Made by a program: the position numbers and the translations under genes
Part shown: piece by piece, positions 54,607 through 62,188 of the stretch
How positions within the stretch are numbered: position 1 is the first letter of the stretch
How the letters are laid out: each line of letters begins with the position of its first letter
The notes under the pieces: generated by a model
Databases searched by the model: none
Seen by the model: only the letters and a program-made list of their open reading frames with translations
What the model was told of the DNA's origin: nothing
Origin: Sinobacterium caligoides
GTDB taxonomy: Bacteria > Pseudomonadota > Gammaproteobacteria > Pseudomonadales > Sinobacteriaceae
Direction: 5' to 3'
NCBI RefSeq assembly: GCF_003752585.1
Contig: NZ_RKHR01000007.1
Coordinates: 1 to 64,000, forward strand
DNA length: 64,000 nt

Positions 54607-55026
54607 CTACTTCTTTTCCTTGCGACGCACATACAACACCATGCTGTGATCGACGATCTCGAAGCCGTGCTGTTCTGCCAACTCATGTTGACGTTGCTCA
54701 ATCACCTCATCAAAGAACTCGACCACCTCACCGGTTTCGGTACAGACCATGTGATCGTGATGATCTTCGCGCGTCAGTTCGAACACCGAATGACCACCCT
54801 CAAAGTTGTGGCGAGTCACCAAGTTGGCCTGTTCAAACTGCGTCAGCACCCGATAAACCGTTGCCAAACCCACGTCGTCACCGACCTCCATCAAGGCTTT
54901 ATAGACATCTTCCGCGCTAAGATGCTTGCCCTCGGTTGCCGCCGTCTCCATAATCTGTAAGATCTTGACCCGTGGCAACGTGACTTTCAATCCAACTTTC
55001 TTTAATTCTTGACTCTCTATTGCCAT
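54607..55026 (-). CDS. fur: Ferric uptake regulator Fur
   Basis: 139 residues. The N-terminal winged helix (GLKVTLPRVKILQIM and LATVYRVLTQFEQANLV) is followed by the dimerisation domain with the metal motif HHDHMVCTETGEVVEF. Only one cysteine is present: the CxxC structural zinc site of E. coli Fur is missing its second cysteine, as in pseudomonad-type Fur. Family knowledge: with iron it represses iron-uptake genes. It is divergent from bamE, the common arrangement. Confidence 0.96.
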   Translation of the reverse strand: MAIESQELKKVGLKVTLPRVKILQIMETAATEGKHLSAEDVYKALMEVGDDVGLATVYRVLTQFEQANLVTRHNFEGGHSVFELTREDHHDHMVCTETGEVVEFFDEVIEQRQHELAEQHGFEIVDHSMVLYVRRKEKK

Positions 55027-55122
55027 TGTCGACCTATAATATTTTGCCTAGCTTAACCATCGCGATGCTGCGACAGTTAGGGTATGATTCTTCCTTTTCA
55101 AGATACTTTAAGTGATACCTTG

Positions 55123-55590
55123 ATGCAAAGACTTACAACAACATTAGTGTTACTCGTGGCCCTCGCCGGCTGTACCGAATTCCCCGGCATCTATAAGTTA
55201 GATATCGCCCAGGGCAATGTCATCACTCAAGAGATGGTCGATCAACTCGAACCCGGCATGACGCGTCGCCAGGTGAAGTTCATTCTCGGCTCGCCGCTAT
55301 TACAGGACACCTTCAACGATGACCGCTGGGATTACTATTATAGCTTACGCTCGCAGAGCCGCCCGAAGCCAGAGCAGCGCATGAGCCTGTACTTCCAAGG
55401 CGACAAGCTGACTCACTTCACCGGCTCGCTGATTCCTGGTGGCGGTGCAGCCGTCCACGACGACTCGGCGATCAATGCTGACGCAGCCTTTGATGACGAT
55501 GATGACGACAGCGCCATCGAAGGTGAAGAAGTAGCACCGCTGAAAGACGCCAGCAACACTATCCCCGGCGATAAGTCGCAAGACCTATAG
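55123..55590 (+). CDS. bamE: BamE (SmpA/OmlA) outer membrane lipoprotein
   Basis: 155 residues from the ATG at 55123 (MQRLTTTLVL), the start that places the signal peptide correctly; an open frame extends 13 codons upstream. The lipobox LAGC makes the cysteine of CTEFPGIYK the lipidated residue. The core has the BamE motif QLEPGMTRRQVKFILGSPL and WDYYYSL. An acidic C-terminal tail (DDDDDDSAIEGEE) is an addition to the usual domain. Family knowledge: it is a subunit of the BAM complex that inserts outer membrane proteins. Confidence 0.95.
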   Translation: MQRLTTTLVLLVALAGCTEFPGIYKLDIAQGNVITQEMVDQLEPGMTRRQVKFILGSPLLQDTFNDDRWDYYYSLRSQSRPKPEQRMSLYFQGDKLTHFTGSLIPGGGAAVHDDSAINADAAFDDDDDDSAIEGEEVAPLKDASNTIPGDKSQDL

Positions 55591-55625
55591 TCCGTTGGGG
55601 CTAGCGCTACGCTAGCCCGCAGCCG

Positions 55626-55910
55626 CTAAGATGACGCCTCTTTGGCCTTGGCGGCACGCTTCTTTCGCACCTCTTTCGGGTCGGCCAACAGTGGCCGGTA
55701 GACCTCAACACGATCCCCTTCCTGCAACACCTGATTGGCTTTCACCGACTTACCGAAGATACCCAACTTCGCCGTTTCGACATCGAGCGCCGGAAAGACC
55801 TTGTCGACACCGGCCTGCTGAACGGCCTCTTTCGCCGTCGTGCCCTCGTCAACATCGAGACTAAAGATGCGTTGCTGGTGCGGTAATGCGTATGCGACTT
55901 CTATTTTCAT
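55626..55910 (-). CDS. rnfH: RnfH family ubiquitin-like protein
   Basis: 94 residues with a beta-grasp fold of the UPF0125/RnfH family: KIEVAYALPHQQRIFSLDV at the N terminus and GDRVEVYRPLLADPKEVRKKRA at the end, the family's most conserved segment. Function is not settled. It overlaps in arrangement with ratA (four-base gap) and is convergent with bamE. In E. coli (yfjF) it also follows the ratA homolog. Confidence 0.9.
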   Translation of the reverse strand: MKIEVAYALPHQQRIFSLDVDEGTTAKEAVQQAGVDKVFPALDVETAKLGIFGKSVKANQVLQEGDRVEVYRPLLADPKEVRKKRAAKAKEASS

Positions 55911-55914
55911 CGAT

Positions 55915-56349
55915 TTATTTTCCGTATAACTGATGGGCGCGCTGACTCAGCGAATCGACCAAGGTAGCCCCCAAGCTGCCAAATAATTTTGCCGCCGCAC
56001 CACCGAGCAAGCGGCTCGATAGATTGAAGCGAATGTCGAGACTGACCTTACAAGCCTCCTCACCCAGTGCGGTAAAGGTCCAGAGCCCCTCGAAATCCTG
56101 CAGCGGCCCCTCGACCAGCGTCATCACGATCGAGGCGTCTTGATGTAGGGTGTTTTCGGTAACGATGCTGTACTTCAGCGGCCCCTTGGCCAAGTCCAGG
56201 CGCGCCTTCATGTGCTCGGCACTGGCCTCAAACACCTCGGTGCCGACACACCCTTCCATATACTCCGGGTATGCGGCCACATCGTTGACCATAGAAAAGA
56301 GCCGCGCCGCCGAATACGGCAACAACGCGCTGCGATTGATCTCTACCAT
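55915..56349 (-). CDS. ratA: RatA/Coq10 family START-domain protein
   Basis: 144 residues, a polyketide-cyclase/START-like lipid-binding fold: [29 protein letters not shown] at the N terminus. Family knowledge: the E. coli homolog was reported as RatA, a toxin that blocks 70S association, while related Coq10 proteins bind ubiquinone; the second role may be the housekeeping one. It is divergent from smpB and precedes rnfH. Confidence 0.9.
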   Translation of the reverse strand: MVEINRSALLPYSAARLFSMVNDVAAYPEYMEGCVGTEVFEASAEHMKARLDLAKGPLKYSIVTENTLHQDASIVMTLVEGPLQDFEGLWTFTALGEEACKVSLDIRFNLSSRLLGGAAAKLFGSLGATLVDSLSQRAHQLYGK

Positions 56350-56547
56350 AACTATTTACTACCACTCGCCTCGGCGACTATCACAAAGCGCCATTCTACC
56401 GAATCTGCTGACATTATTCAGCCGCCGGCGCAGCGAGCCACCAGAAAGCCCACCTATTGCGATGAAAATCAGCCCCAGCACAACAAATTCAACCATCTGG
56501 CTTCATCATGGATGCAAAGCCCGACAACTCCCTTTATAATCGCCGCC

Positions 56548-57027
56548 ATGGCAAAAAAGAAACCAAAGCAATCCAGCAATACCATCGCCCTCAACAAGAG
56601 AGCGAAACACGATTACCACATCGAAACTAAATTCGAAGCGGGTATCGCCTTGACTGGCTGGGAAGTCAAAAGTTTACGAGCGGGCAAGTGCCAGCTGGTC
56701 GACAGTTACGTGTTCCTGAAAAATGGCGAAGCCTTTCTCCTCGGCACGCATATCGAACCGCTGAAGACGGCTAGTACACATGTGATCGCCGACCCGATGC
56801 GCTATCGCAAGCTACTGTTAAACAAGAAAGAGCTAGCGAAGATTCATCAGGCCGTGAGTCAGAAAGGTTATTCCTGCGTCGCCACCGCGATGTACTGGAA
56901 GAAACACCTGATCAAACTCGAGGTCTGTCTCGCTAAGGGTAAGAAAGATCACGACAAACGTGCCGCGCTAAAAGATCAACAGGGCAAGCTCGAAGTGAGC
57001 CGCGCGATGCGCGAGCGCAATCGTTAA
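56548..57027 (+). CDS. smpB: SsrA-binding protein SmpB
   Basis: 159 residues from the ATG at 56548 ([10 protein letters not shown]); the longer frame upstream is not part of SmpB. Conserved [32 protein letters not shown] and the basic end [14 protein letters not shown] are present. Family knowledge: it binds the tRNA-like domain of tmRNA and takes it to stalled ribosomes. The tmRNA gene follows about 185 bp downstream, a linkage kept in many gammaproteobacteria. Confidence 0.97.
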   Translation: MAKKKPKQSSNTIALNKRAKHDYHIETKFEAGIALTGWEVKSLRAGKCQLVDSYVFLKNGEAFLLGTHIEPLKTASTHVIADPMRYRKLLLNKKELAKIHQAVSQKGYSCVATAMYWKKHLIKLEVCLAKGKKDHDKRAALKDQQGKLEVSRAMRERNR

Positions 57028-57212
57028 CCCCCCTTCAAGCACCAGCACAGAGAAAAAAGACACACCGTCGCTACCGCGGCGGTTGTTGTTTCTTGGCCAC
57101 TGATTTACAATGGCCGCTTACTCTAAGGGTAAAGCACGCCTGCCGACGGAAGTCACAGTAGCAGCTAGAGGATAAGCTCTCTATCTCGCTAACAATGATC
57201 CCAACCAGGCGC

Positions 57213-57567
57213 GGGGACGATTAGGATTCGACGCCGGTGCCAAAACCTTGGGCGCATGCCGTGATGTCAGCGAATCACGTAAAATCAAAGCTGAATACTA
57301 TTAGTTGCCAACGACGACAACTACGCTCTAGCGGCTTAAGCCCGTTAGCAGTCACCAACGGATGTTTGTAAACGGAAAGTGACTGTCATATAGAACAAAC
57401 TAGCCAGCAACGTATGCTTATGACCGCGCGGCGAAACACTTAATAAGCTCGCTAATATCGTCCTGCCCATCGGGCTGATTGCAGTTAAATTAATTGATGG
57501 AACTAAGCATGTAGAACCTCTGGCAGAGGGCTGACGGACGCGGGTTCAAATCCCGCCGTCTCCACCA
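57213..57567 (+). ncRNA. ssrA: Transfer-messenger RNA (tmRNA)
   Basis: 355 nt. The 5' end GGGGACGATTAGGATTCGAC and the 3' end GGTTCAAATCCCGCCGTCTC plus ACCA fold into the tRNA-Ala-like domain; GGGGACG pairs with CGTCTCC. The tag frame is 57307-57339 and encodes ANDDNYALAA followed by TAA (E. coli: ANDENYALAA). Family knowledge: it rescues stalled ribosomes and marks the protein for proteolysis. Its 3' end is a frequent integration site, and foreign-looking DNA begins just after it. Confidence 0.97.
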
Positions 57568-57570
57568 AAC

Positions 57571-57608
57571 AAAACCTTATAAAGCACTGCTTTGTAAGGT
57601 TTTTTTTC
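57571..57608 (+). terminator. Terminator of tmRNA
   Basis: A 15-bp stem (AAAACCTTATAAAGC with GCTTTGTAAGGTTTT, one T-G wobble) around ACT, followed by T-rich sequence. Confidence 0.9.
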
Positions 57609-57971
57609 GTCTCGATGAAAAGCTATATTAAAAGTGGTAACGGAATGGTAACCAAGTGGTAACGGCCGTCAACACTATCTAATTATTTGTTAATAAGTTG
57701 ATCCGGAAAGCTGCAAATATTTACTCTCCTTTGCAACTCTTGCAGCTCACGAATGGCGCTCACCTCCGCTACCATAAGCCTCACAGCCTAACCATCGATT
57801 CAAACCATTGCAAAATCGTTCAAAAAACGTGCGAAAAGGCGGCAGTGGAGGAGTGTTTTTATTCTCACGGCCCTATGATGTAGGATACACGGGGGCTGTA
57901 GCTCGATGAGGCGATAAACCCGCTTAGAATGCGAGCCAGGGATTGATAACAATAAATTAAGGGAGTTTATT
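57609..57971. other. Gap after tmRNA with 11-bp-periodic TGGTAAC repeats
   Basis: TGGTAAC occurs at 57635-57641, 57646-57652 and 57657-57663, exactly 11 bp apart. Such helically phased repeats suggest protein-binding sites, for instance recombinase arm or excisionase sites beside an ssrA attachment site. The rest of the gap shows no convincing gene; a 61-codon frame at 57698-57883 lacks support. Confidence 0.5.
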
Positions 57972-58430
57972 ATGTGGTTTTTTTTCGGTTGTATTTTTGC
58001 ATTGGCCGCAGTGGGTGGCATTGCCGCATGGATTAAGCCAGACCCCGCGAAGAACCTAGGCCGTAAGCAGATCGCTAAGACTGTATTTGTCATGATATTT
58101 TTATCGGGGGGGTGCTTTGCCATCAGCGTCGAACATTCGGAAAAGACGGCCCAAACACAAGCTGAGCACAGTGTTTCTCGTATGGACTCTGTCGCAATCG
58201 GTAAAGTCAGGGCGACCCAAATTGGTAAGCGAGGAGTGAAGTTTAATACTGCGCCACTACTGGGCGGCACAGCGGTTTTAGAAATTAACACTAATGCTTG
58301 TTACTGGGTAAGCGAAGTTGGTACTGTTCTAGCCTGCAATGGCGTCGCGATGAGTTGGTCTCCATCGATCGGTAAATCTCCCCACAACGTAAACATGCCT
58401 GATGTGAAGACTGCGATTGCGAATAGATAA
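57972..58430 (+). CDS. Small membrane protein of unknown function
   Basis: 152 residues. Two hydrophobic helices (about 2-20 and 37-54) precede a region with no recognised domain (residues 55-152), which includes the segment ACYWVSEVGTVLACNGVAM with two cysteines. AAGGGAG lies about 10 nt upstream of the ATG. It is the first gene after tmRNA in the accessory segment, 102 bp before the DUF2806-like gene. No family is recognised; membrane association is the only inference. Confidence 0.6.
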   Translation: MWFFFGCIFALAAVGGIAAWIKPDPAKNLGRKQIAKTVFVMIFLSGGCFAISVEHSEKTAQTQAEHSVSRMDSVAIGKVRATQIGKRGVKFNTAPLLGGTAVLEINTNACYWVSEVGTVLACNGVAMSWSPSIGKSPHNVNMPDVKTAIANR

Positions 58431-58532
58431 TATTCGGCCTTTATTCCGACGTCCTTCAAAAACCTTACAATGGCGCAATATCTCTGTTTTAACTAGACAA
58501 GCTCCTATCAAATAATAATTCGGTATAGATAA

Positions 58533-59546
58533 ATGACAGATCTTGATGATTTTACCAGTCCCGTAGATGCAGTCAGAAAACTTTGGGAATTAGTGGATAA
58601 TTCACATCTTGGCCTTGGCTACTTAAAATCGAAATCAATTAGAAACGTGGAAAAAGCCAAGTCTGAGGCTGAATGCGACAGTAGATTAAGAAAAGTACAA
58701 ACTGATATCGATGTTGATGACGTTAAAAATGGCATCAAGGAATATAGAGATGGTCAGCTCTCTAGGCCAAACTATCAGGAGAAAATCCCCTCTAGAATCG
58801 AGCCAACGATGGATCTAGAGGCATTAAACATGTATGAACTCACCCAGTCCAGTAGAGCAAAACAAGATATCAAAGAAGGGCATAACTTAAAGGATACTTT
58901 AAAGGTCACAGAAGGCATTCTACGCTCGAGAACAGACGAGCCGTCTGAAAAAAATGTGGATGAAGATTTTTTCACTCGATGGGTAGATTGCGCTAAAAAA
59001 GTCAGCTCTAAAGAGATGAAATCTCTTTGGGCAAGCGCCCTTGCCGGCGAGATTGTGGAGCCAGGAAGTTATTCACTTAGAACCCTAGAAACGTTAAAAA
59101 ACCTTTCTAAAGAAGAAGCAGAACTAATCGCAAAGGCGGCTCAATATTTTATAGGCGGGACTTTTTATAGGGATTCAGTACATGACCTAAGTCTGGATGA
59201 ATTATTAACCCTATGTGAGCTCGGGGTGCTAAGTGATCCAGCAAACATACATCTACGAAGCACAATAGTATTAGGAGACGCTCCCTATGGCTATCACACT
59301 AATCTACAAGCTTATGATAAAGGACTTTATATCACCCATCGCTCTATGGATACACTTAGCATGACCTCGATCGCTGTCACAACTATTGGGAGAGAACTCT
59401 CTACACTCGCGCCTTTTGAAATTAATATTCAATACTTAAAAGTCTTAGGGATGAAGATTTCACAGCTAGGCTTCGATGTCTACATGGGGGATTGTAAGTT
59501 ATTAGAAGATGGCAGTACTCAGATAAAAAACGGAGAAAAACTATAA
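58533..59546 (+). CDS. DUF2806-like protein
   Basis: 337 residues, soluble, mostly helical. The middle segment (about 144-200: EDFFTRWVDCAKKVSSKEMK, LWASALAGEI, SLRTLETLKNLSKEEA) has the pattern I associate with DUF2806 proteins, whose function is unknown. The base composition is clearly A-richer than the backbone genes, a sign of transfer. It is followed 14 bp later by an 82-residue gene with a strong ribosome site, so the two are probably made together. A role in phage defence or in toxin-antitoxin activity is possible but not shown by sequence. Confidence 0.6.
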   Translation: MTDLDDFTSPVDAVRKLWELVDNSHLGLGYLKSKSIRNVEKAKSEAECDSRLRKVQTDIDVDDVKNGIKEYRDGQLSRPNYQEKIPSRIEPTMDLEALNMYELTQSSRAKQDIKEGHNLKDTLKVTEGILRSRTDEPSEKNVDEDFFTRWVDCAKKVSSKEMKSLWASALAGEIVEPGSYSLRTLETLKNLSKEEAELIAKAAQYFIGGTFYRDSVHDLSLDELLTLCELGVLSDPANIHLRSTIVLGDAPYGYHTNLQAYDKGLYITHRSMDTLSMTSIAVTTIGRELSTLAPFEINIQYLKVLGMKISQLGFDVYMGDCKLLEDGSTQIKNGEKL

Positions 59547-59560
59547 AGCAGGAGGTAATC

Positions 59561-59809
59561 ATGTTTGACTCAGAAAAAATAAAAAATCTATATTATGAAC
59601 TTGCATATGAAACTGTATACGCAAGGCTTGAGAAAGAATCTGAGCTTGAGAAAGAACTGATTAAAGCTGGCCTAACAGATGATGATGCAGACAAACTAGT
59701 CAAGGAGATTGGTTTATTTGTTGTTACTCATCACCAGGATAAATCGATCAAAAACTTTTCTGCTATAGCCAGAGAATACCCAGATGTTTTTTCTTTTTTA
59801 TTGGATTAA
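59561..59809 (+). CDS. Small acidic partner of the DUF2806-like protein, unknown function
   Basis: 82 residues, acidic and helical, without cysteines or membrane segments. AGGAGG lies six bases upstream of the ATG, unusually strong for the region. It shares the A-rich composition of the preceding gene. No family is recognised. Its size, coupling and charge fit a regulatory or antitoxin-like partner, which is inference only. Confidence 0.6.
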   Translation: MFDSEKIKNLYYELAYETVYARLEKESELEKELIKAGLTDDDADKLVKEIGLFVVTHHQDKSIKNFSAIAREYPDVFSFLLD

Positions 59810-59834
59810 ATAGAGCTAAAACACAGGCGTAGCC

Positions 59835-60233
59835 TTATCTCCTAACCCCATCAACCCGGCTCTTCACTTCACCCGCTGCAGCACCACTCGCATTCCAGGA
59901 ACCCGCACTACTACTCACCGCTACTTTCGGGTGAGTATGGCTGGCGCAGGTGCTGGCGATCTTCTTCACCTCTGCGGCTAGCCTGGACAACTCTTCTAAC
60001 ACGTCAACCTCACCATTACCGATCGACCAGGTCGGCGAGACCAGTATCGCCGTCGTGTTGCTTTGCAGGTTAATTTTACCGACGGCACCGAGTTGCAGCT
60101 GTTCGCCACTGGCGATCAATACACCACTCCCTGCCTCAATGGTTTTAGCACCAACGACTTTTTCAGCGCTTCCCTCGCTGGCCGTTAATGTGTGTTGGCC
60201 AAACGAAACATAACCGAAACATAAGACACCCAC
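59835..60233 (-). pseudogene. Fragment of a spike (VgrG-like) protein
   Basis: About 125 residues with the look of a T6SS/phage spike C terminus: a beta-rich part (VVGAKTIEAGSGVLIASGEQ, then KINLQSNTTAILVS) and a helix followed by CASHTHPKVAVSSSAGSW. No N-terminal VgrG core is present. The frame's nominal GTG start at 60233 lies inside a partial REP element (60224-60241), so the 5' part was probably lost where the REP or transposase unit joined. It lies on the same strand as the Rhs genes, in line with a vgrG-rhs locus. Family assignment is tentative. Confidence 0.4.
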
Positions 60234-60241
60234 AGTTATTT
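60224..60241 (-). repeat. Partial REP element (copy 1)
   Basis: On the minus strand this is AAATAACTGTGGGTGTCT, the first 18 bases of the 27-bp REP found three more times at 61.4-61.9 kb; the closing arm AGTTATTT is missing. It lies on the other side of the transposase gene. Confidence 0.8.
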
Positions 60242-60418
60242 ACACTCAAATCTATCGCAAGAAAAACATCGCAAACACCTGGGTGATTTACTAGAAAATA
60301 CAGAATAACGATAAATAATGCGCTAAAAGTGCATCGCAGAAGCACTCAGCGTAAGAATCATTTTTTAAAGGCAAGCGCTAACTCGACACAACGTCAGGAT
60401 CTATACAACTACGCTGTT

Positions 60419-61393
60419 TTAACCAAACAACTGCTGGCAAAGACTAGCGCTGTGCCGTCGTTTACGTGCAAGGTGACCACAATAACTATCCAGTTCTTGC
60501 ACCGTACCAACAGGGCCGGTAAATAATTTACCGAAGTCACGCGTCATCGTTATCCAATGATCATGAGGAATATTAAGGCGACTCAAAATATCAGCCGCTC
60601 GCCCATCTATCGCACCCCGTTTATCTTCACGGAGCACTCTGCCACTTTGATCAATCAGCAGTAAATAATCACGAAGATGGAAATGTAAACCATCGGGTTG
60701 GTGTTCGTGTTCATCACCAACAAACGCTAACAACTCTGCTGGTTGGCGCTGATCATGAACAGCTGCAATGCGGCGTTGAATGCTGGTATAGCTCGATTCT
60801 TCTGGGGTTGCCGCCATCTTAGCACGCACTGGGTTAAGGTCGACATAAGCCATACAGGTTAGTAACGCAGCCTCATCTAGCAACGCCTGCGACTTAAATC
60901 GCCCCTCCCAAAAACGACCGCTACAGCGGTCTTCTTTATTGGCCATTCTGGCAATCGGCTCACTGAGCGAACGCATAAACCAACTGATATCACTGAGCCG
61001 CGAGCGGTATTCTGCAATCGTTTCATTCAGCGTATCTAACTCATAAGACGGTATCAATAAGCCCTTGGCAAAACGCTGAGTAAGCAAAGTGCCGTTAAAG
61101 ATACGATGCCAGCGTTCAACAACCTCTAACGAAGTCCAGCTTTCCGCTAAAGCTTCATCAACACGCAACACCACGTGCAGATGGTTACTCATCACCGCAT
61201 AGGCACAAAGGTCGATCGCGTAAACCTCTGCCATCAGCAATAAACGGGACTCCACCCACTCACGACGATGCTCATAATCCTTACCATCATAAGGATCAAC
61301 ACCACAGAGAAAGGCACGGCGCACACAGCGAGAAACACAGTGATAATACGGCGTATCACTGATACTGACTAAATTCTTACGGGCTGTCGGCAT
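60419..61393 (-). CDS. REP-associated tyrosine transposase (RAYT, Y1/IS200-like)
   Basis: 324 residues from the ATG at 61393, which has GAGG upstream; the open frame runs back into the REP at 61452. The HUH motif is HLH at residues 71-73 (AVMSNHLHVVLRV), and the single catalytic tyrosine is Tyr183 in MAYVDLNPVRA. Family knowledge: RAYTs are single-strand nucleases that process and spread REP palindromes and usually sit between copies of their own REP. Copies on both sides here fit that exactly. The C-terminal ~120 residues are an extension found in the larger RAYT groups. Confidence 0.85.
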   Translation of the reverse strand: MPTARKNLVSISDTPYYHCVSRCVRRAFLCGVDPYDGKDYEHRREWVESRLLLMAEVYAIDLCAYAVMSNHLHVVLRVDEALAESWTSLEVVERWHRIFNGTLLTQRFAKGLLIPSYELDTLNETIAEYRSRLSDISWFMRSLSEPIARMANKEDRCSGRFWEGRFKSQALLDEAALLTCMAYVDLNPVRAKMAATPEESSYTSIQRRIAAVHDQRQPAELLAFVGDEHEHQPDGLHFHLRDYLLLIDQSGRVLREDKRGAIDGRAADILSRLNIPHDHWITMTRDFGKLFTGPVGTVQELDSYCGHLARKRRHSASLCQQLFG

Positions 61394-61451
61394 TTTTAGA
61401 GCCTCCTCTAAGGCTTGTAGATTAAAGCTTAGAAGAGGATGCTGGGTTGGC

Positions 61452-61478
61452 AAATAACTGTGGGTGTCTAAGTTATTT
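61452..61478 (+). repeat. REP element (copy 2)
   Basis: 27 bp: perfect inverted arms AAATAACT and AGTTATTT around GTGGGTGTCTA. It lies just upstream of the transposase gene. Confidence 0.9.
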
Positions 61479-61489
61479 GAGGTAGTGGT

Positions 61490-61516
61490 AAATAACTGTG
61501 GGTGTCTAAGTTATTT
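61490..61516 (+). repeat. REP element (copy 3)
   Basis: Identical to copy 2 in sequence and orientation, 11 bp further on; borders the displaced Rhs fragment. Confidence 0.9.
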
Positions 61517-61517
61517 A

Positions 61518-61840
61518 CTCAACACCTGCATCATCACGATAACTCAGCTCACGCAGCTGATTCTCGGCATCGTAGTCGGCGGTAAAACGATAGCCGTCCG
61601 CAGTATAGCCCTCGGTGAGGTTGCCATCAGCATCATAAAGATAAGGCGCCACCTGCAAACTGGAACTCAGTTGCTGGTTCAAGATATTAAAGTGGCTAAT
61701 CTCTTCACGCAGCGGCGGCGACATGGTCGCTAGATCAGAATCAATTTGACGAATATTATCTCGCTCGTCATAGGCAATAACGAAGCTATTGAGGCTAGCA
61801 GCGACCGCCTCGGTGCCATGCTGAATGCCCCCAATACGAT
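61518..61840 (-). pseudogene. Displaced 323-bp Rhs fragment between two REPs
   Basis: It matches 63032-63354 of the rhs gene over the full 323 bp without gaps; I count about 11 differences (about 97% identity). It encodes the Rhs core part from near IQHGTEAVAASLNS to YRDDAGVE and stops at REP copy 3. The junctions are sharp: one base from copy 3 and directly against copy 4. It is a core piece, not a C-terminal toxin tip. Confidence 0.9.
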
Positions 61841-61867
61841 AAATAACTGTGGGTGTCTAAGTTATTT
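61841..61867 (+). repeat. REP element (copy 4)
   Basis: Identical to copies 2 and 3. It abuts the displaced Rhs fragment and lies 33 bp after the candidate immunity gene. Confidence 0.9.
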
Positions 61868-61900
61868 CTCCCCATCATTTTAATTTACTTTTTCACGATT

Positions 61901-62158
61901 TTATTCCAAGCTTTTCTCTATCAGCTTTGCATACTGATCTTCAGAGTCGAAAATCATATAATCTGTTACGGAGTCCCAAGCTACTCCGCAAGGTCGATCA
62001 ACTGCCCAATCATTATTTGTTGCTCCTTTTGGAACATCGCCCACAACAAATAACCTTTCATTTTGGCATTGAAAGCTTATATTTTTTATTGCAAGAGTAT
62101 CATTCGCCGAACTAAACGATACAACTTTCCCAGCAAACCCCAGATCATCAATATTCAT
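61901..62158 (-). CDS. Candidate immunity protein for the Rhs toxin
   Basis: 85 residues from the ATG at 62158 (MNIDDLGFAG), chosen because AGGA lies about 7 nt upstream; an ATG at 62173 lacks a ribosome site. Soluble, acidic, with a likely beta-rich fold (VVSFSSANDTLAIKNISF). No family is recognised. It follows the rhs gene by 30 bp on the same strand, the position where Rhs loci encode the immunity protein for their C-terminal toxin. The role is inferred from place and size. Confidence 0.6.
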   Translation of the reverse strand: MNIDDLGFAGKVVSFSSANDTLAIKNISFQCQNERLFVVGDVPKGATNNDWAVDRPCGVAWDSVTDYMIFDSEDQYAKLIEKSLE

Positions 62159-62188
62159 ATATTTTCCTGTCATATTAAACTACAATTT

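Noticed and set aside
57634-57664. TGGTAAC repeats as a CRISPR array
   Set aside because: Only three 7-bp copies at 11-bp spacing; far too short for CRISPR repeats and spacers.
57890-57950. GGGGGCTGTAGCTCGATGAG as a possible tRNA start
   Set aside because: No matching T loop, anticodon stem or acceptor partner follows.
57800-58291. 163-codon minus-strand frame opposite the small membrane protein gene
   Set aside because: The plus-strand frame has a good ribosome site and clear membrane helices; the minus-strand frame is its shadow.
61452-61867. REP copies 2-4 as a short CRISPR array
   Set aside because: The repeats are perfect palindromes beside a RAYT gene, the spacings are 11 and 324 bp, and the larger interval is Rhs sequence.
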